The notes below the pieces were generated by a model. The model saw nothing but the letters and a program-made list of their open reading frames with translations, was not told where the DNA came from and made no database searches. Source: Alphaproteobacteria bacterium (lineage in GTDB: Bacteria > Pseudomonadota > Alphaproteobacteria > CACIAM-22H2). From it: DNA of 64,000 nucleotides. This document shows, piece by piece, positions 46,409 to 55,724 of this stretch. Where the stretch lies: assembly GCA_016793165.1 (NCBI GenBank), contig JAEULA010000008.1, forward strand, positions 350,359 to 414,358. Reading direction: 5' to 3'. Both the position numbers and the translations under genes were made by a program. The first letter of the stretch is position 1. The number at the start of each line of letters is the position of its first letter.

Positions 46409-47005
46409 TCAGCCGGCGGCGAGATTCTGCTGCGCGACCATGAAGTAGAGCATCGGGATCGACAGCATCGTGTTGACCCGGCTGGTCAGCATGGCGACGC
46501 GCGCCGCCGCCTTCCGGGCATCGGCCGGCGCGTCGACGATGCCGAGAGCCTTTTGCTGCGCGGGCCAGATCACGAACCAGACATTCGCGGCCATCACGAG
46601 GCCGATCCACATGCCGATGCCGATCAGGCGATGGCTCGACTGGAAGGTGAGGGCCTGATGGATGTAGCCGCCGCCGACGGCGACCATCAGGCCGGTGACC
46701 ACGGTCGCCAGCGCGGCCCAGCGGAACCAGAACAGCGCCGTCGGCGCGATCACTTTCGTCACCGCGGGCTTCTGCTCGTCCGGGATACGCGGCATCGACG
46801 GGATCTGGACGAAGTTGAAGTACCAGAGCAGGCCCACCCACATCACGCCGCAGATCACGTGCGCCCAGCGCACCGCGAAGGCGATCCACATCCGGTCGAA
46901 GTGCAGCGACTGGCTGACGATGGCCAGGATGATGGCCAGAATGAGCCCGTAGATGACCGCGCGCTCGAGCTTGTCGAGCCCGATCTTGGCGAGAAAATCG
47001 GCCAT
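46409..47005 (-). CDS. PuuD-like integral membrane protein, membrane domain only
   Basis: A 198-aa membrane protein with five predicted helices (about 15-33, 46-66, 91-112, 127-148, 174-192). The sequence RWAHVICGVMWVGLLWYFNFVQIP resembles the membrane domain of PuuD-type urate hydroxylases. Full PuuD proteins are about twice as long and end in a cytochrome c domain (CXXCH), which is absent here. No purine-degradation genes are near, so urate oxidation should not be assumed. The ribosome-binding site GGGGGGA precedes the ATG. Confidence 0.75.
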   Translation of the reverse strand: MADFLAKIGLDKLERAVIYGLILAIILAIVSQSLHFDRMWIAFAVRWAHVICGVMWVGLLWYFNFVQIPSMPRIPDEQKPAVTKVIAPTALFWFRWAALATVVTGLMVAVGGGYIHQALTFQSSHRLIGIGMWIGLVMAANVWFVIWPAQQKALGIVDAPADARKAAARVAMLTSRVNTMLSIPMLYFMVAQQNLAAG

Positions 47006-47050
47006 GTCAGTCCCCCCATGTCGTCGTCTTGGCGCGGAATTGCGCCGGCC

Positions 47051-47078
47051 AACATAGCAAACTGAGAATGACCCGCAA
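47051..47078 (-). promoter_or_regulatory. Promoter of the PuuD-like gene
   Basis: Minus strand: TTGCGG (47073-47078), 16-bp spacer, TATGTT (47051-47056), about 45 nt upstream of the ATG. Confidence 0.5.
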
Positions 47079-47088
47079 TCGCCGGCGG

Positions 47089-48318
47089 TCAGGCGGCGCG
47101 GGCCGCGGCCCGGCGCGCCGCGTCGGCGCCGGCCGACAGTGCCGAGTCGATCGTGCAGGGCAGCCCGGGCACGACCCAGTCCCCGGCAAGGAGCACGCGG
47201 CGCAGCGGCGTCGCGACTCCAGGACGCAGGCGCTCAAAGTCGGGGGTCTGCGCCGGCGTCGCCCGGCGCTCCTTGACCAACCGCAGCGGCGGAACCGGTG
47301 CGGCGGCGGTGCCCAGGGCGCGCGCGACGTCGCGCCAGAGCCGGCGCGCGAGAACATCCGGATCCTCGCCGATCAGGCGGTCGGCGGCGCTCACCGTGGC
47401 GCACACCTGGTCGCCGCGCCGCATGATCCACTCGACTTCCCCGCCGAGGAGCCCGAGCAGGGCGGGCGATGCGACATCGCCACCCGCGCCGAGGCGGGCA
47501 TGCAGGTTGACGATCGCGGCGGTGTCGTGCGGCGGCGCGAGTTCGGGCAGGAGATGCGCGAGCTCCCAGGGCGGCAGGGCGAGGATCACCGCGTCCTCCG
47601 CGTCGAGGGCGATGCGCGCGTCGGCGAAATGCAACGCCGCCGGCGCATCGCCGCTGACCTCGATCGCGCGCAGGCGGGCGCCGAAGCGGAGCTCGGTGCC
47701 GGCCTCGCGTAGACGCGTCACCGCAGGATCGACGAAGCTCGCCGCGAGACTGGTGCGTGCGACACCGATGCGCATCGCGCGGGCGCCGCGCAGCAGCGTC
47801 CGCCGCAGGGTGCGCGCGAACGGTCCGGCCGATGCCGCCTGCGGATCGAGGTTCATCACCGCCGTGGCCAGCGGGACCCAAAGCGTTCGCGTCAGCGTCG
47901 AGGCGGCGTCGAGGCGCGCGCCGATCGTCGCGTCGTCGCGCGCGGCGAGCAGCCGAAGCAGCGCCAGGAGACCCCGCGCGCCGTCGGCGGTGAGGTGCGC
48001 CGCAAGGAGGTCGCGCGGCCCGGCATGGCGATGGAACAGGCCGGTGTCGAGATCGAGGAGCGCGATGCCGTCGTCGAGCCAGGCGAGGCTCCCCGCGCTC
48101 CCGATCGCCGCGAGGTGACGCTCGACATGCGTGTTGGCGCCGACGATGACATGGGCGCCGTTGTCGATCGTGGCGTCCAGCGTCGGGTCGTGCCAGGAGC
48201 GGCAGCGCCCGCCGGCCAGCGCTGCGGCCTCGTGCACGACGACGCGCAGACCGAGGGCGACGGCCTCGAGCGCCGCCGCAAGGCCGGCGAGGCCGGCGCC
48301 GACGACGTGCAGGGTCAT
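47089..48318 (-). CDS. hpnE: Squalene-forming FAD-dependent desaturase HpnE
   Basis: The oxidoreductase that makes squalene from hydroxysqualene in the bacterial HpnCDE route, 409 aa. The FAD-binding fold is at the start (LHVVGAGLAGLAAALEAV) with EAAALAGGRCRS, and the C-terminal FAD site is VLLAGDWVVPGLPCTIDSAL, typical of phytoene-desaturase relatives. ATG 48318 overlaps the stop of the fused hpnCD gene (ATGA). The product feeds hopanoid synthesis; shc and other hpn genes are not in the window. Confidence 0.9.
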   Translation of the reverse strand: MTLHVVGAGLAGLAAALEAVALGLRVVVHEAAALAGGRCRSWHDPTLDATIDNGAHVIVGANTHVERHLAAIGSAGSLAWLDDGIALLDLDTGLFHRHAGPRDLLAAHLTADGARGLLALLRLLAARDDATIGARLDAASTLTRTLWVPLATAVMNLDPQAASAGPFARTLRRTLLRGARAMRIGVARTSLAASFVDPAVTRLREAGTELRFGARLRAIEVSGDAPAALHFADARIALDAEDAVILALPPWELAHLLPELAPPHDTAAIVNLHARLGAGGDVASPALLGLLGGEVEWIMRRGDQVCATVSAADRLIGEDPDVLARRLWRDVARALGTAAAPVPPLRLVKERRATPAQTPDFERLRPGVATPLRRVLLAGDWVVPGLPCTIDSALSAGADAARRAAARAA

Positions 48319-49958
48319 GACGCCCGCAGCATCGCGAGCAGGGCGAGGCCATGGTCGCGCCAATCGAGCCGCACAGGCGCACCGGACGAGCGCCGGAGGC
48401 GCTCGAACAGCCGCCGGTAGATCGCGGCGATCGCCCGCACAGCCGCGATGGCCGGTGCGCCCCCGGCGGCCGCCCGCGCAGCGTCGGCGGCGCGGAAGGC
48501 CTCGTCGACCGAGGCCACGAACAGCGCGCGCGCCGTCGCCATGCGCGGGTCGCGCAGGATCGCTTCGACCGGCTGGCGCGGATCGAGCCCGGCATGCGCG
48601 AGAATCTCCGCCGGTAGGTAGAGGCGTCCCTCGCGGCCATCCTCGTCGATGTCGCGCAGCACGTTGACCCGCTGCAACGCCTCGCCGAGTGCGATCGCAT
48701 AGTGCTCGTCTGCGGCGCTCGTCCGACCGCACGCGGCGAGGACGAGCACGCCCACGGTGCCGGCGACGCGCCTGCAGTAGAGGGCGAACTCGGCGTCCGA
48801 GGGGGCGTGGACGGCGGCGGCCGCGTCGCCCTCGAGCCCGTCGATCAGGGCCAGCAGCTCGCGTTGCGGCAGGCTCGCGGTCCACGGCAGCAGCGCGCGG
48901 GTCAGCGCGTCCTCCGGCCTTCCGGCATACAGCGCCGCGATCTCGGTTCGCCATGCCGCCATCGCGGCGAGCTTGCGCGCCGGCGGCGCGGGCCCGTCGG
49001 CGATGTCGTCGAGCCGGCGGGCGAGGGCGTAGATCGCTGCGACCGCGCGGCGGGCGGCTGCGGGGAAGAAGCGGATCGCGATGCGGAAGCTCGACCCGCC
49101 CCGCCGCGACCGCTCCGGGCGCAGCGTGGCTGCCGCTCGCAGGAAGATCGCCGCCTTCGCAAGCTTGCCCGGCGCCACGCGCTCGCGCAGCGGATCCTGG
49201 CGGCGCAGCCGGCGGGCGAGATCGTCGGCGAGGGCGCAGATGCCTGCGGCTTCGCGCGCGAGGCGCCGATCGTCGAGCGTGCGCGCCAGCGTGCGCGCTT
49301 CGACGAGCAGAGGCTCGACGTGATCGAGCATCCTGTCGAGGACGCGACGCAGCGCGCCGTCCGCCCGCGGCGCGCCGAGAGCCGCCGGCGACGATCCCTC
49401 GGCGTCGAGCCAGCCGGTCGGGATGTAGCAGCGCTTCAGCTCGAGCCAGTCCCGCTTGCAGTCCTGGAGGTGGTTGAGGATCTGCAGCGCCGTGCAGAGC
49501 GCGTCGCTGGCGCGTTGCGCCGCGGCCTTCTCGCCGTGCAGATCGAGCAGGAAGCGGCCGACCGGAACCGCCGAGAAGCGGCAATAGGCGATCAGATCGC
49601 TCCAGCTGCGACAGGGCCGGTTCGCGGCATCGGCGAGGAAGGCCTGGAGGAGCTGGCGTGCATGATCGATGTCGTAGGCGTGGCGCATGCAGATCGCCCG
49701 CAGCGCCTCGCCGTCGAGCTCGAGCGGCGTGGCTGCCGCCGGTGCCGTCCCCGCGAGCACCGCATCGAGGGCGCGCAAGGCGCTCTGCTTGGCCTCGCGC
49801 GTCAGCGCCGGCGCATCCGCGATGTCGTCGGCGCCGCGCACGACCCGATAGAAGGCGTGCACCACCGGACGAAGCGGGGCGGCGAGCAGGCGCGAGGCGA
49901 CGGGGAAGTTTTCCGCCGCCTGCGCGCGCAGGATCGGATCCGAGGGGGAGCGCGGCAT
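48315..49958 (-). CDS. hpnCD: Fused HpnC-HpnD squalene-pathway synthases
   Basis: One continuous 547-aa frame holding two complete squalene/phytoene synthase-like domains. Residues 1-~282 match HpnC (AENFPVASRLL, first Asp-rich motif ADDIAD at 43-48, second DCKRD at 166-170). Residues ~287-547 match HpnD (RGGSSFRIAIRFF start, LDDIAD at 316-321, RDIDEDGREGRLYLP at 435-449). HpnD normally makes presqualene diphosphate and HpnC converts it to hydroxysqualene, as separate ~280-aa proteins. No ATG, GTG or TTG lies in the junction (about 270-300), so independent translation of the HpnD part is unlikely. hpnE overlaps its stop, completing the pathway. Confidence 0.88.
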   Translation of the reverse strand: MPRSPSDPILRAQAAENFPVASRLLAAPLRPVVHAFYRVVRGADDIADAPALTREAKQSALRALDAVLAGTAPAAATPLELDGEALRAICMRHAYDIDHARQLLQAFLADAANRPCRSWSDLIAYCRFSAVPVGRFLLDLHGEKAAAQRASDALCTALQILNHLQDCKRDWLELKRCYIPTGWLDAEGSSPAALGAPRADGALRRVLDRMLDHVEPLLVEARTLARTLDDRRLAREAAGICALADDLARRLRRQDPLRERVAPGKLAKAAIFLRAAATLRPERSRRGGSSFRIAIRFFPAAARRAVAAIYALARRLDDIADGPAPPARKLAAMAAWRTEIAALYAGRPEDALTRALLPWTASLPQRELLALIDGLEGDAAAAVHAPSDAEFALYCRRVAGTVGVLVLAACGRTSAADEHYAIALGEALQRVNVLRDIDEDGREGRLYLPAEILAHAGLDPRQPVEAILRDPRMATARALFVASVDEAFRAADAARAAAGGAPAIAAVRAIAAIYRRLFERLRRSSGAPVRLDWRDHGLALLAMLRAS

Positions 49959-49994
49959 GGCGACGAGCACGAGGTCCGGTATATATCCCGGACG

Positions 49995-50834
49995 ATGCCC
50001 GGCGACGAGGCTGCGTATTGTGCGGACCAGGTCCGGCGCTTCGATCACGAGCGCTGGTTGACGGTGCTCGTCGCGCCGGCCTTCGCGCGTCGCCGCCTGC
50101 TCGCCCTTTTCGCCTTCCAGATCGAGCTGGCGCGTACGCGCGAGACGATCCGGGAACCGCATATGGGGCTGATCCGGCTGCAATGGTGGCGCGACGCGCT
50201 GGCCGAGGCGCGGGCCGGCGCGCCGCGGCGCCATCCGGTCGTTCTCGAGCTGGCGCCGTCGCTCGTCGACGGCACCCTGCCGCTGGACGACCTGACGGGG
50301 CTGGTGGACGCCCGCGAGCGAGACATCGACGATTCCCCGCCCGAGTCGCTCGCGGCCCTCGAGTCCTATGCGTCGGCCACCTCGGGGGCCCTGGCGATCC
50401 TGGCGCTGCGTGTGCTGGGAGAGACACGCGCCGATGCCGCCGGCGCGGCGCGCGCGGTTGGCACCGCCTGGGCTCTGACCGGTCTGCTCCGCGCGGCACC
50501 GTTCCATGCGGCCGTGCGACGCTGCTACCTGCCCGCCGACCTGATCGACGCGCAGAATCTCGATCTCGAGTCATGGTTCGCGGGGCGGGCGGGGGCCGCC
50601 GCGGCACCGATCGTCGCGGCGGTCGCCGCTCGGGCCGGCACGACGCTGGCGCAGGCTGCGCGCGAAGCCGTCCCGCGCAACGGCTTCGCGGCCGTCGCGC
50701 CTGCGGTGCTCGTGCCGGCGCATCTGCGCCGGCTCGCGCGTGCGGCGCACGACGTCTTCGATGCCCGATTCCAGCGGCCGCTGCCTTCGGCCGCCTTGCG
50801 TCTCTGGCTCGCGTCCTGGACCGGACGCTGGTGA
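49995..50834 (+). CDS. Squalene/phytoene synthase-family protein (NDUFAF6-like)
   Basis: A 279-aa member of the squalene/phytoene synthase superfamily. Recognisable blocks are RWLTVLVAP, RRRLLALFAFQIELARTRE, GLIRLQWWRDAL and a C-terminal region with RRCYLPADLI. The DXXXD motifs of true synthases are poorly preserved, which fits the NDUFAF6-like branch rather than an active prenyltransferase. It is divergent from hpnCD with only 36 nt between starts and convergent with trmFO, 3 nt apart. In other alphaproteobacteria it commonly follows the Mth938-like gene; both families have mitochondrial complex I assembly relatives. Confidence 0.83.
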   Translation: MPGDEAAYCADQVRRFDHERWLTVLVAPAFARRRLLALFAFQIELARTRETIREPHMGLIRLQWWRDALAEARAGAPRRHPVVLELAPSLVDGTLPLDDLTGLVDARERDIDDSPPESLAALESYASATSGALAILALRVLGETRADAAGAARAVGTAWALTGLLRAAPFHAAVRRCYLPADLIDAQNLDLESWFAGRAGAAAAPIVAAVAARAGTTLAQAAREAVPRNGFAAVAPAVLVPAHLRRLARAAHDVFDARFQRPLPSAALRLWLASWTGRW

Positions 50835-50837
50835 GGC

Positions 50838-52226
50838 TCAGGCTGCAGCCGCGCTCGGCGGCGGCTGCGTGGCGAGCCAGGCGTCCAGGTCGCGTTGCGC
50901 GCGGGCCGTGAGCAGCTGCTTGCGGTCGGCGCCGCGGATCTTCGGGCGTCCCTTGGCGTCGACGATCGCATCCTCGGCGAGTGGCGGGAACAGGCCGAAA
51001 TTGCAGTTCATCGGCTGGAACGTGGCTGCATCCGCGCCGCCGGTGACATGCGCGAGCAGCGCGCCGAAGGCGGTCGTGGGCGGCGGCGGGGCGAGCGGGC
51101 GGCCCTGGCGCTCGGCGGCGGCGAAGCGTCCCGCAAGCAGCCCGATCGCGGCGCTCTCGACATAACCCTCGACGCCGGTGATCTGGCCGGCGAAGCGCAG
51201 GTGGGGCCGGCTCCTGAGCCGCAGGGCGGCGTCGAGCAGCCGCGGCGAGTTCAGGAAAGTGTTGCGGTGCAGGCCGCCGAGGCGCGCGAACTCGGCGCGC
51301 TGCAGGCCGGGGATCATGCGGAACACCCGCGTCTGCTCGGCGTATTTGAGTTTGGTCTGGAAACCGACGATGTTGAACAGCGTGCCGAGCGCGTTGTCCT
51401 GGCGGAGCTGCACGACCGCGTGCGGCCGGCGCCCGGTCCTGGGATCCACGAGACCCACCGGCTTCATCGGCCCGAAGCGGAGCGTCTCGGGGCCGCGGCT
51501 CGCCATCACCTCGATCGGCAGGCAGCCCTCGAAATAGGGCGTGGTCTTCTCCCACTCGCGGAACTCGGTCTGGTCGCCGGCGAGCAGGGCCGCGATGAAG
51601 GCATCGTAGGTCGGCTTGTCCAACGGGCAGTTCACGTAGGCCGCGGTGTCGCCGGCGGGACCGGCCTTGTCCCAGCGCGACTGGAACCAGGCGGTATCGA
51701 AGTCGATGCTTTCGCGATGCACGATCGGCGCGATCGCATCGAAGAAGGCGAGGGCGGTCTCGCCGGTCGCCGCGAGGATCGACTGTGCGAGCGCGCCCGA
51801 GGTGAGCGGGCCCGTCGCCACGATCACGCTCTCCCAGGTCGCGTCGGGCAGGGCGTCGACCTCCTCGCGGCGGATCTCGACCAGTGGATGGGCCTCGATG
51901 GCCGACGTCACGGCCTGCGCGAAACCCTCGCGGTCGACGGCCAGCGCGGCACCCGCCGGCACCTGATGCGCGTCGGCCGCGCGCAGGACCAGCGAGCCCG
52001 CGCGCCGGAGCTCGGCGTGCAGCAGCCCGACGGCATTCGTCGCGGCGTCGTCGGAGCGGAAGGAGTTCGAGCAGACCAGCTCCGCAAGGCGGTCGGTCAC
52101 ATGCGCGTCCGTCCCGCGGATCGGCCGCATCTCATGCAGGACGACGGGGACCCCGGCGCTCGCGATCTGCCAGGCGGCTTCGCTGCCGGCAAGGCCGCCG
52201 CCGATGACGTGGACAGGATGGATCAT
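50838..52226 (-). CDS. trmFO: Methylenetetrahydrofolate-tRNA (uracil-54-C5)-methyltransferase
   Basis: A folate- and FAD-dependent enzyme of 462 aa that makes ribothymidine-54 in tRNA. The N-terminal FAD fold is [18 protein letters not shown]. Cys52 in [10 protein letters not shown] and the cysteine in [14 protein letters not shown] fit the conserved catalytic or substrate-site cysteines, and the C-terminal [13 protein letters not shown] is family-specific. It is a single gene with its start about 77 nt from the divergent RidA-family gene. Confidence 0.95.
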   Translation of the reverse strand: MIHPVHVIGGGLAGSEAAWQIASAGVPVVLHEMRPIRGTDAHVTDRLAELVCSNSFRSDDAATNAVGLLHAELRRAGSLVLRAADAHQVPAGAALAVDREGFAQAVTSAIEAHPLVEIRREEVDALPDATWESVIVATGPLTSGALAQSILAATGETALAFFDAIAPIVHRESIDFDTAWFQSRWDKAGPAGDTAAYVNCPLDKPTYDAFIAALLAGDQTEFREWEKTTPYFEGCLPIEVMASRGPETLRFGPMKPVGLVDPRTGRRPHAVVQLRQDNALGTLFNIVGFQTKLKYAEQTRVFRMIPGLQRAEFARLGGLHRNTFLNSPRLLDAALRLRSRPHLRFAGQITGVEGYVESAAIGLLAGRFAAAERQGRPLAPPPPTTAFGALLAHVTGGADAATFQPMNCNFGLFPPLAEDAIVDAKGRPKIRGADRKQLLTARAQRDLDAWLATQPPPSAAAA

Positions 52227-52303
52227 GCCGGCGCTAGATAGGCCGATGCGGGCCCGCGGGACAACCCGGCTCGGCCCGCCGACATGCGAGGAGGGGGAAA
52301 TCC

Positions 52304-52810
52304 ATGGCCAAGTTCATCAATCCCGACACGATCGCGCCGCCGATCGGCCGCTACACCCACGCGGTAGAGACCGGTCCGAACACGCGGCTGCTCCACATCA
52401 GCGGCCAGGTGGGGATCGGGCGCGACGGCAAGATCGCGCAGGGATTCGGCGCCCAGTGCGCGCAGATCTGGACGAATATCGGCGCGATCCTCGAGGCCGC
52501 CGGCATGAGCTTCACCGACCTGATCCGGGTCACGACCTATCTGGTCAACTCGGCGGACATTCCGGAGAGCCGCGCGGCGCGCCTGGCGGTGCTGGGCGAG
52601 CATCGGCCGGCCTCGACGCTGCTGGTGATCAGCGGCCTCGCGACCCCCGACTACCTCGTCGAGATCGAAGCCTGGGCGGCGCAGGCGGTGGCGCCGACGG
52701 CAGCCGCCAAGGCCGTCGCCGCCCGCAAGTCGGCCAAGCCGGCGGCGAAGGGCACGTCCAAGGCGCAGGCCAAGACCAAGTCGAAGGCCAAGTCGGGCAA
52801 GCGCCGGTAG
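52304..52810 (+). CDS. RidA-family protein with a lysine/alanine-rich C-terminal tail
   Basis: A YjgF/YER057c/UK114-type protein of 168 aa. The core (about 1-128) has [18 protein letters not shown], the central [23 protein letters not shown] and the [25 protein letters not shown] end. RidA proteins deaminate reactive enamines and imines, but the key Arg of the classic SR(X)EVE motif is not evident, so catalytic class is uncertain. The last ~38 residues are almost only Lys, Ala, Ser, Thr and Arg, ending in KSGKRR, like the tails of bacterial histone H1-like proteins and not usual for this family. Confidence 0.87.
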   Translation: MAKFINPDTIAPPIGRYTHAVETGPNTRLLHISGQVGIGRDGKIAQGFGAQCAQIWTNIGAILEAAGMSFTDLIRVTTYLVNSADIPESRAARLAVLGEHRPASTLLVISGLATPDYLVEIEAWAAQAVAPTAAAKAVAARKSAKPAAKGTSKAQAKTKSKAKSGKRR

Positions 52811-52903
52811 CCCCCCCTCCACACTGCGTTCCGGCGCGCCCGGTCGCCCGCCCGGCGAACGGGTTAACGCTTTGTTGGGGCGCGACGGACGAGCATCTTC
52901 AGG

Positions 52904-53749
52904 ATGATCGTCCGCCTCCGCCTGATCCTCGTTGCGGTCGCCGCCCTGTTCGCCGGCGCCGGCGGTGTCGCCTGCGCGCGTAGCCCCGAGCCGCCGCGCT
53001 ACGAGCTGGCCGAGGCCTATTTCCGCAAGGGCAATTTCGCTTCCGCCTACCTGATCGCGCTGCCGGCGGGCCATGCCGGCGATCCGCGCGCCCAGTACCT
53101 GCTCGGGCTGATGTCGCAGCGCGGGCTGCCGCCCGTCACGCGCGACCTCGACGAGGCCGTGCGCTGGTTCGGTCACGCCGCGCACAAGGGCCATGGCGAC
53201 GCGCAGTATGCGCTTGCGCAGGCCTTCGCCCGCGGCGAGGGCGTCCCCGTCGACAAGGCGCGCGCGATCGCCTGGCTCGAGCGTGCCGCCCAGGGCGGGC
53301 ACACGATGTCGATCATGAGCCTGGCCCGGCTCCACGACGAAGGCATCGACTTCCCCCGCGACCGAACGATCGCCAGCGGCTACGTGAAGCGCGCGGCCGA
53401 GCTCGGCGACACCAAGGCCCAGGTGATGTTCGGCGAGCGTCTCGCGGCGGGGATCGGACTGGATCCCGATCCCGAGGCCGGCGATCGCTGGATCCTGCGC
53501 GCCGCCGAGCTCGGCGAGCCGCTGGCCCTGATCAAGCTCGCGCGCCGCCCCCTCGACAAGGAGGGCGCGCAACCTTCCGAGTTCGTCGCAGCGCATGCCT
53601 ATGCGACGTTTGCGGAGCAGAAGGCCGAGGGCGAGCTGAAGGACCAGGCAACCGCCCTGAAGTCGGATCTCGCCCAGCGCATGACGCCGACCGACCTCGC
53701 CAACGCGGCCGACAAGCTCAAGTCCCTGACGGCGCCGAAGCGCTCGTGA
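52904..53749 (+). CDS. Exported Sel1-repeat protein
   Basis: A 281-aa protein. A signal peptide (about 1-25, cleaved near ACARS) precedes at least four Sel1-like TPR repeats, for example DPRAQYLLGLMSQRG, HGDAQYALAQAFARG and DTKAQVMFGERLAAG. These form helical scaffolds for protein-protein contacts in the periplasm. The upstream region contains GTTAACGCTTTGTTGG, a half match to a CtrA site. The NatA-type gene starts 28 nt after the stop; a shared function is not evident. Confidence 0.87.
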   Translation: MIVRLRLILVAVAALFAGAGGVACARSPEPPRYELAEAYFRKGNFASAYLIALPAGHAGDPRAQYLLGLMSQRGLPPVTRDLDEAVRWFGHAAHKGHGDAQYALAQAFARGEGVPVDKARAIAWLERAAQGGHTMSIMSLARLHDEGIDFPRDRTIASGYVKRAAELGDTKAQVMFGERLAAGIGLDPDPEAGDRWILRAAELGEPLALIKLARRPLDKEGAQPSEFVAAHAYATFAEQKAEGELKDQATALKSDLAQRMTPTDLANAADKLKSLTAPKRS

Positions 53750-53777
53750 CCGGCCCGCGCGCGACGCCGACGCCGCC

Positions 53778-54527
53778 ATGATCGAGACGCGCGCCCTGTC
53801 CAAACGGTACGGCCCGGTGGTGGCCGTCAACGGCCTCGACTTCCAGGCGCGCGACGGCGAGGTGACGGGGCTGATCGGCCCCAACGGCGCCGGCAAGACG
53901 ACGACGTTCCGCACGCTCTGCGGCATCGTTCAACCCGACTCCGGCAGCGCCCGCGTCGACGGCCGCGACGCCTGGGGCGAGCGCCTCGCGGTGCTGGCGC
54001 GCATCGGCGTCCTGCCGGACGTCCGCGGCCTCTATCCGCGGCTGACCCCGCGCGAGCATCTCGCCTATTTCGGGGCGCTGCACGGCATCGAGGCGCCGGT
54101 ACTCGCGCGGCGGATCGACGCGCTGATCGACCGTCTCGACATGTCGTCGTTCGCCGACCGCCGCGCCCGCGGATTCTCGCGTGGCCAGGAGCTGAAGGTC
54201 GCGCTTGCGCGCGCCCTTGTGCACGAACCGCACAACGTGATCCTCGACGAGCCGACCAACGGCCTCGACGTCGTCTCGACCCGAGCGGTGCGCGAGCTGG
54301 TGCGCGAGCTGCGCGGCGCCGGCCGATGCGTCGTCCTGGCGAGCCACGTCATGAGCGAGGTCGCGCAGCTCTGCGACCGGCTGTTCCTGATCGATCGCGG
54401 CCGCGTCGTCGCCGGCGGAACACCCGACGACCTGATCCGCGCCTTCGGCGCCCACGATCTCGAGGACGTGTTTCTCGAGGCGATCGGTCGCGCCCGCAGC
54501 CTGGAGGCCGAACGGCGATGCGCGTGA
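53778..54527 (+). CDS. ABC exporter ATPase, NatA-type
   Basis: An ATP-binding protein of 249 aa of the drug/sodium exporter (ABC-2) group. Walker A is GPNGAGKTTTF, the signature is FSRGQELKVALARAL (Ser-Arg-Gly-Gln variant), Walker B VILDEPTNGLD and switch His LASHVMSEV. The stop overlaps the permease start by 10 nt, so the two form a unit like NatAB, the sodium/drug extrusion pump. The substrate is not determined. Confidence 0.87.
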   Translation: MIETRALSKRYGPVVAVNGLDFQARDGEVTGLIGPNGAGKTTTFRTLCGIVQPDSGSARVDGRDAWGERLAVLARIGVLPDVRGLYPRLTPREHLAYFGALHGIEAPVLARRIDALIDRLDMSSFADRRARGFSRGQELKVALARALVHEPHNVILDEPTNGLDVVSTRAVRELVRELRGAGRCVVLASHVMSEVAQLCDRLFLIDRGRVVAGGTPDDLIRAFGAHDLEDVFLEAIGRARSLEAERRCA

Positions 54528-55702
54528 GCCTCGGCCGCCAGATCCGCCTCGTACTGGCGAAGGAAGTCACCGACCACCTGCGCGATCGGCGCAGCCTGCT
54601 GCTGTCGCTCGTCTATCCGCTGCTCGGCCCGCTGCTGCTCGGCGTCCTGCTCGCGATCGGCGGCGGCTCGCTGCGCAGCGACGGCGACGCGCCGCGCGTC
54701 GTCGTGCCGGCGATGGTCGAGCCGGGAGCGACGTTGCCGCTCGACCTCGTGCGCGCCCTCGCCGAGCGGCGCTTCGATGCCGTCGCCACGACCGACGACG
54801 TCGTGGCGCTGGTCCAGCGCGGCAGCGAGGCGGTCGCGCTGATGGTCCGCAACGACGGGGCCGCGCGGCAGATCGAGATCGCGGTGGTCTTCGATCCCGG
54901 CAGCGTCGTCGGCGCCGCCGTCGCCGGTCGCCTCGCCGGCGCGCTCAACGATCATGCCCGCGAGCGGGGCCACGCCAACCTGCGCGCCGCGGGCGTCGAC
55001 CTCGCCATCGCCGAGCCGATCCGCATCCAGGGCCGTGCGGTGTCGGCCCAGCGCGATGTCGCCGGGATGTTCTACGGCATGATCCCCGCGCTGCTGATGT
55101 TCATGGTGTTCCTCGGCGGCACCCATCTCGCGATCGACGCAACCGCGGGCGAGCGCGAGCGCGGCTCGCTCGAGCCTCTGCTGACGGCGCCGGTCGAGCG
55201 CGCGGCGCTGCTGACCGGCAAGGCCGGCGCCGCGCTCGCCTTCACCGCGCTCACCGTCGCGATCCATCTGACGGGATTCAAGCTCATCCTCGGCGTCGCC
55301 GCGGCGGGTCTCGCCGGGGTCCAGCCGCCGCCCGGCTGGCGCGTGTTCGGCGCGCTGTTCGCGATGGCCGTGCCGGTCATGCTGCTGGCCGTCGCGCTGC
55401 AGTTCCTGATCGCGACGATCACGCGCTCGATGAAGGAGGCGCAGATCTATCTCGGCCTGCTGCCGGTGGTCCCGGCGATGCCCGGGATGGCCCTGGCATT
55501 CACCAGCGCCGCCAGCCTGCAGGCTTTCGGGCTGTGGCCGCTGGCGGGCCAGCTCGTGGGCTTCTCCGGGCTGGTGAACGGTGCCGGCGTTTCGTCGCGC
55601 GCGACGGTCGTCGCCGCCGGCACGACACTCGCGATCGCCGTGCTGGCGTTCTGGATCGCCGTGCGCCGCTTCGAGCGCAACCAGCAGCTCGCGCCCGGCT
55701 GA
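54518..55702 (+). CDS. ABC-2 exporter permease, NatB-type
   Basis: A 394-aa membrane protein with the ABC-2 layout: one N-terminal helix after VLAKEVTDHLRDRRS, a large extracytoplasmic domain (about 45-180) and five to six C-terminal helices. ERERGSLEPLLTAPV and TRSMKEAQIY are conserved in the NatB/DUF family. It starts at ATG 54518, inside the end of the ATPase gene. Confidence 0.85.
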   Translation: MRVSLGRQIRLVLAKEVTDHLRDRRSLLLSLVYPLLGPLLLGVLLAIGGGSLRSDGDAPRVVVPAMVEPGATLPLDLVRALAERRFDAVATTDDVVALVQRGSEAVALMVRNDGAARQIEIAVVFDPGSVVGAAVAGRLAGALNDHARERGHANLRAAGVDLAIAEPIRIQGRAVSAQRDVAGMFYGMIPALLMFMVFLGGTHLAIDATAGERERGSLEPLLTAPVERAALLTGKAGAALAFTALTVAIHLTGFKLILGVAAAGLAGVQPPPGWRVFGALFAMAVPVMLLAVALQFLIATITRSMKEAQIYLGLLPVVPAMPGMALAFTSAASLQAFGLWPLAGQLVGFSGLVNGAGVSSRATVVAAGTTLAIAVLAFWIAVRRFERNQQLAPG

Positions 55703-55724
55703 TGCGCCGCGCGCCCCGCGCGGA

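Noticed and set aside
48319..51555. Upstream continuation of the hpnE frame for over 1000 codons
   Set aside because: It runs through hpnCD in another frame; true hpnE begins at ATG 48318 with a classic FAD-binding motif.
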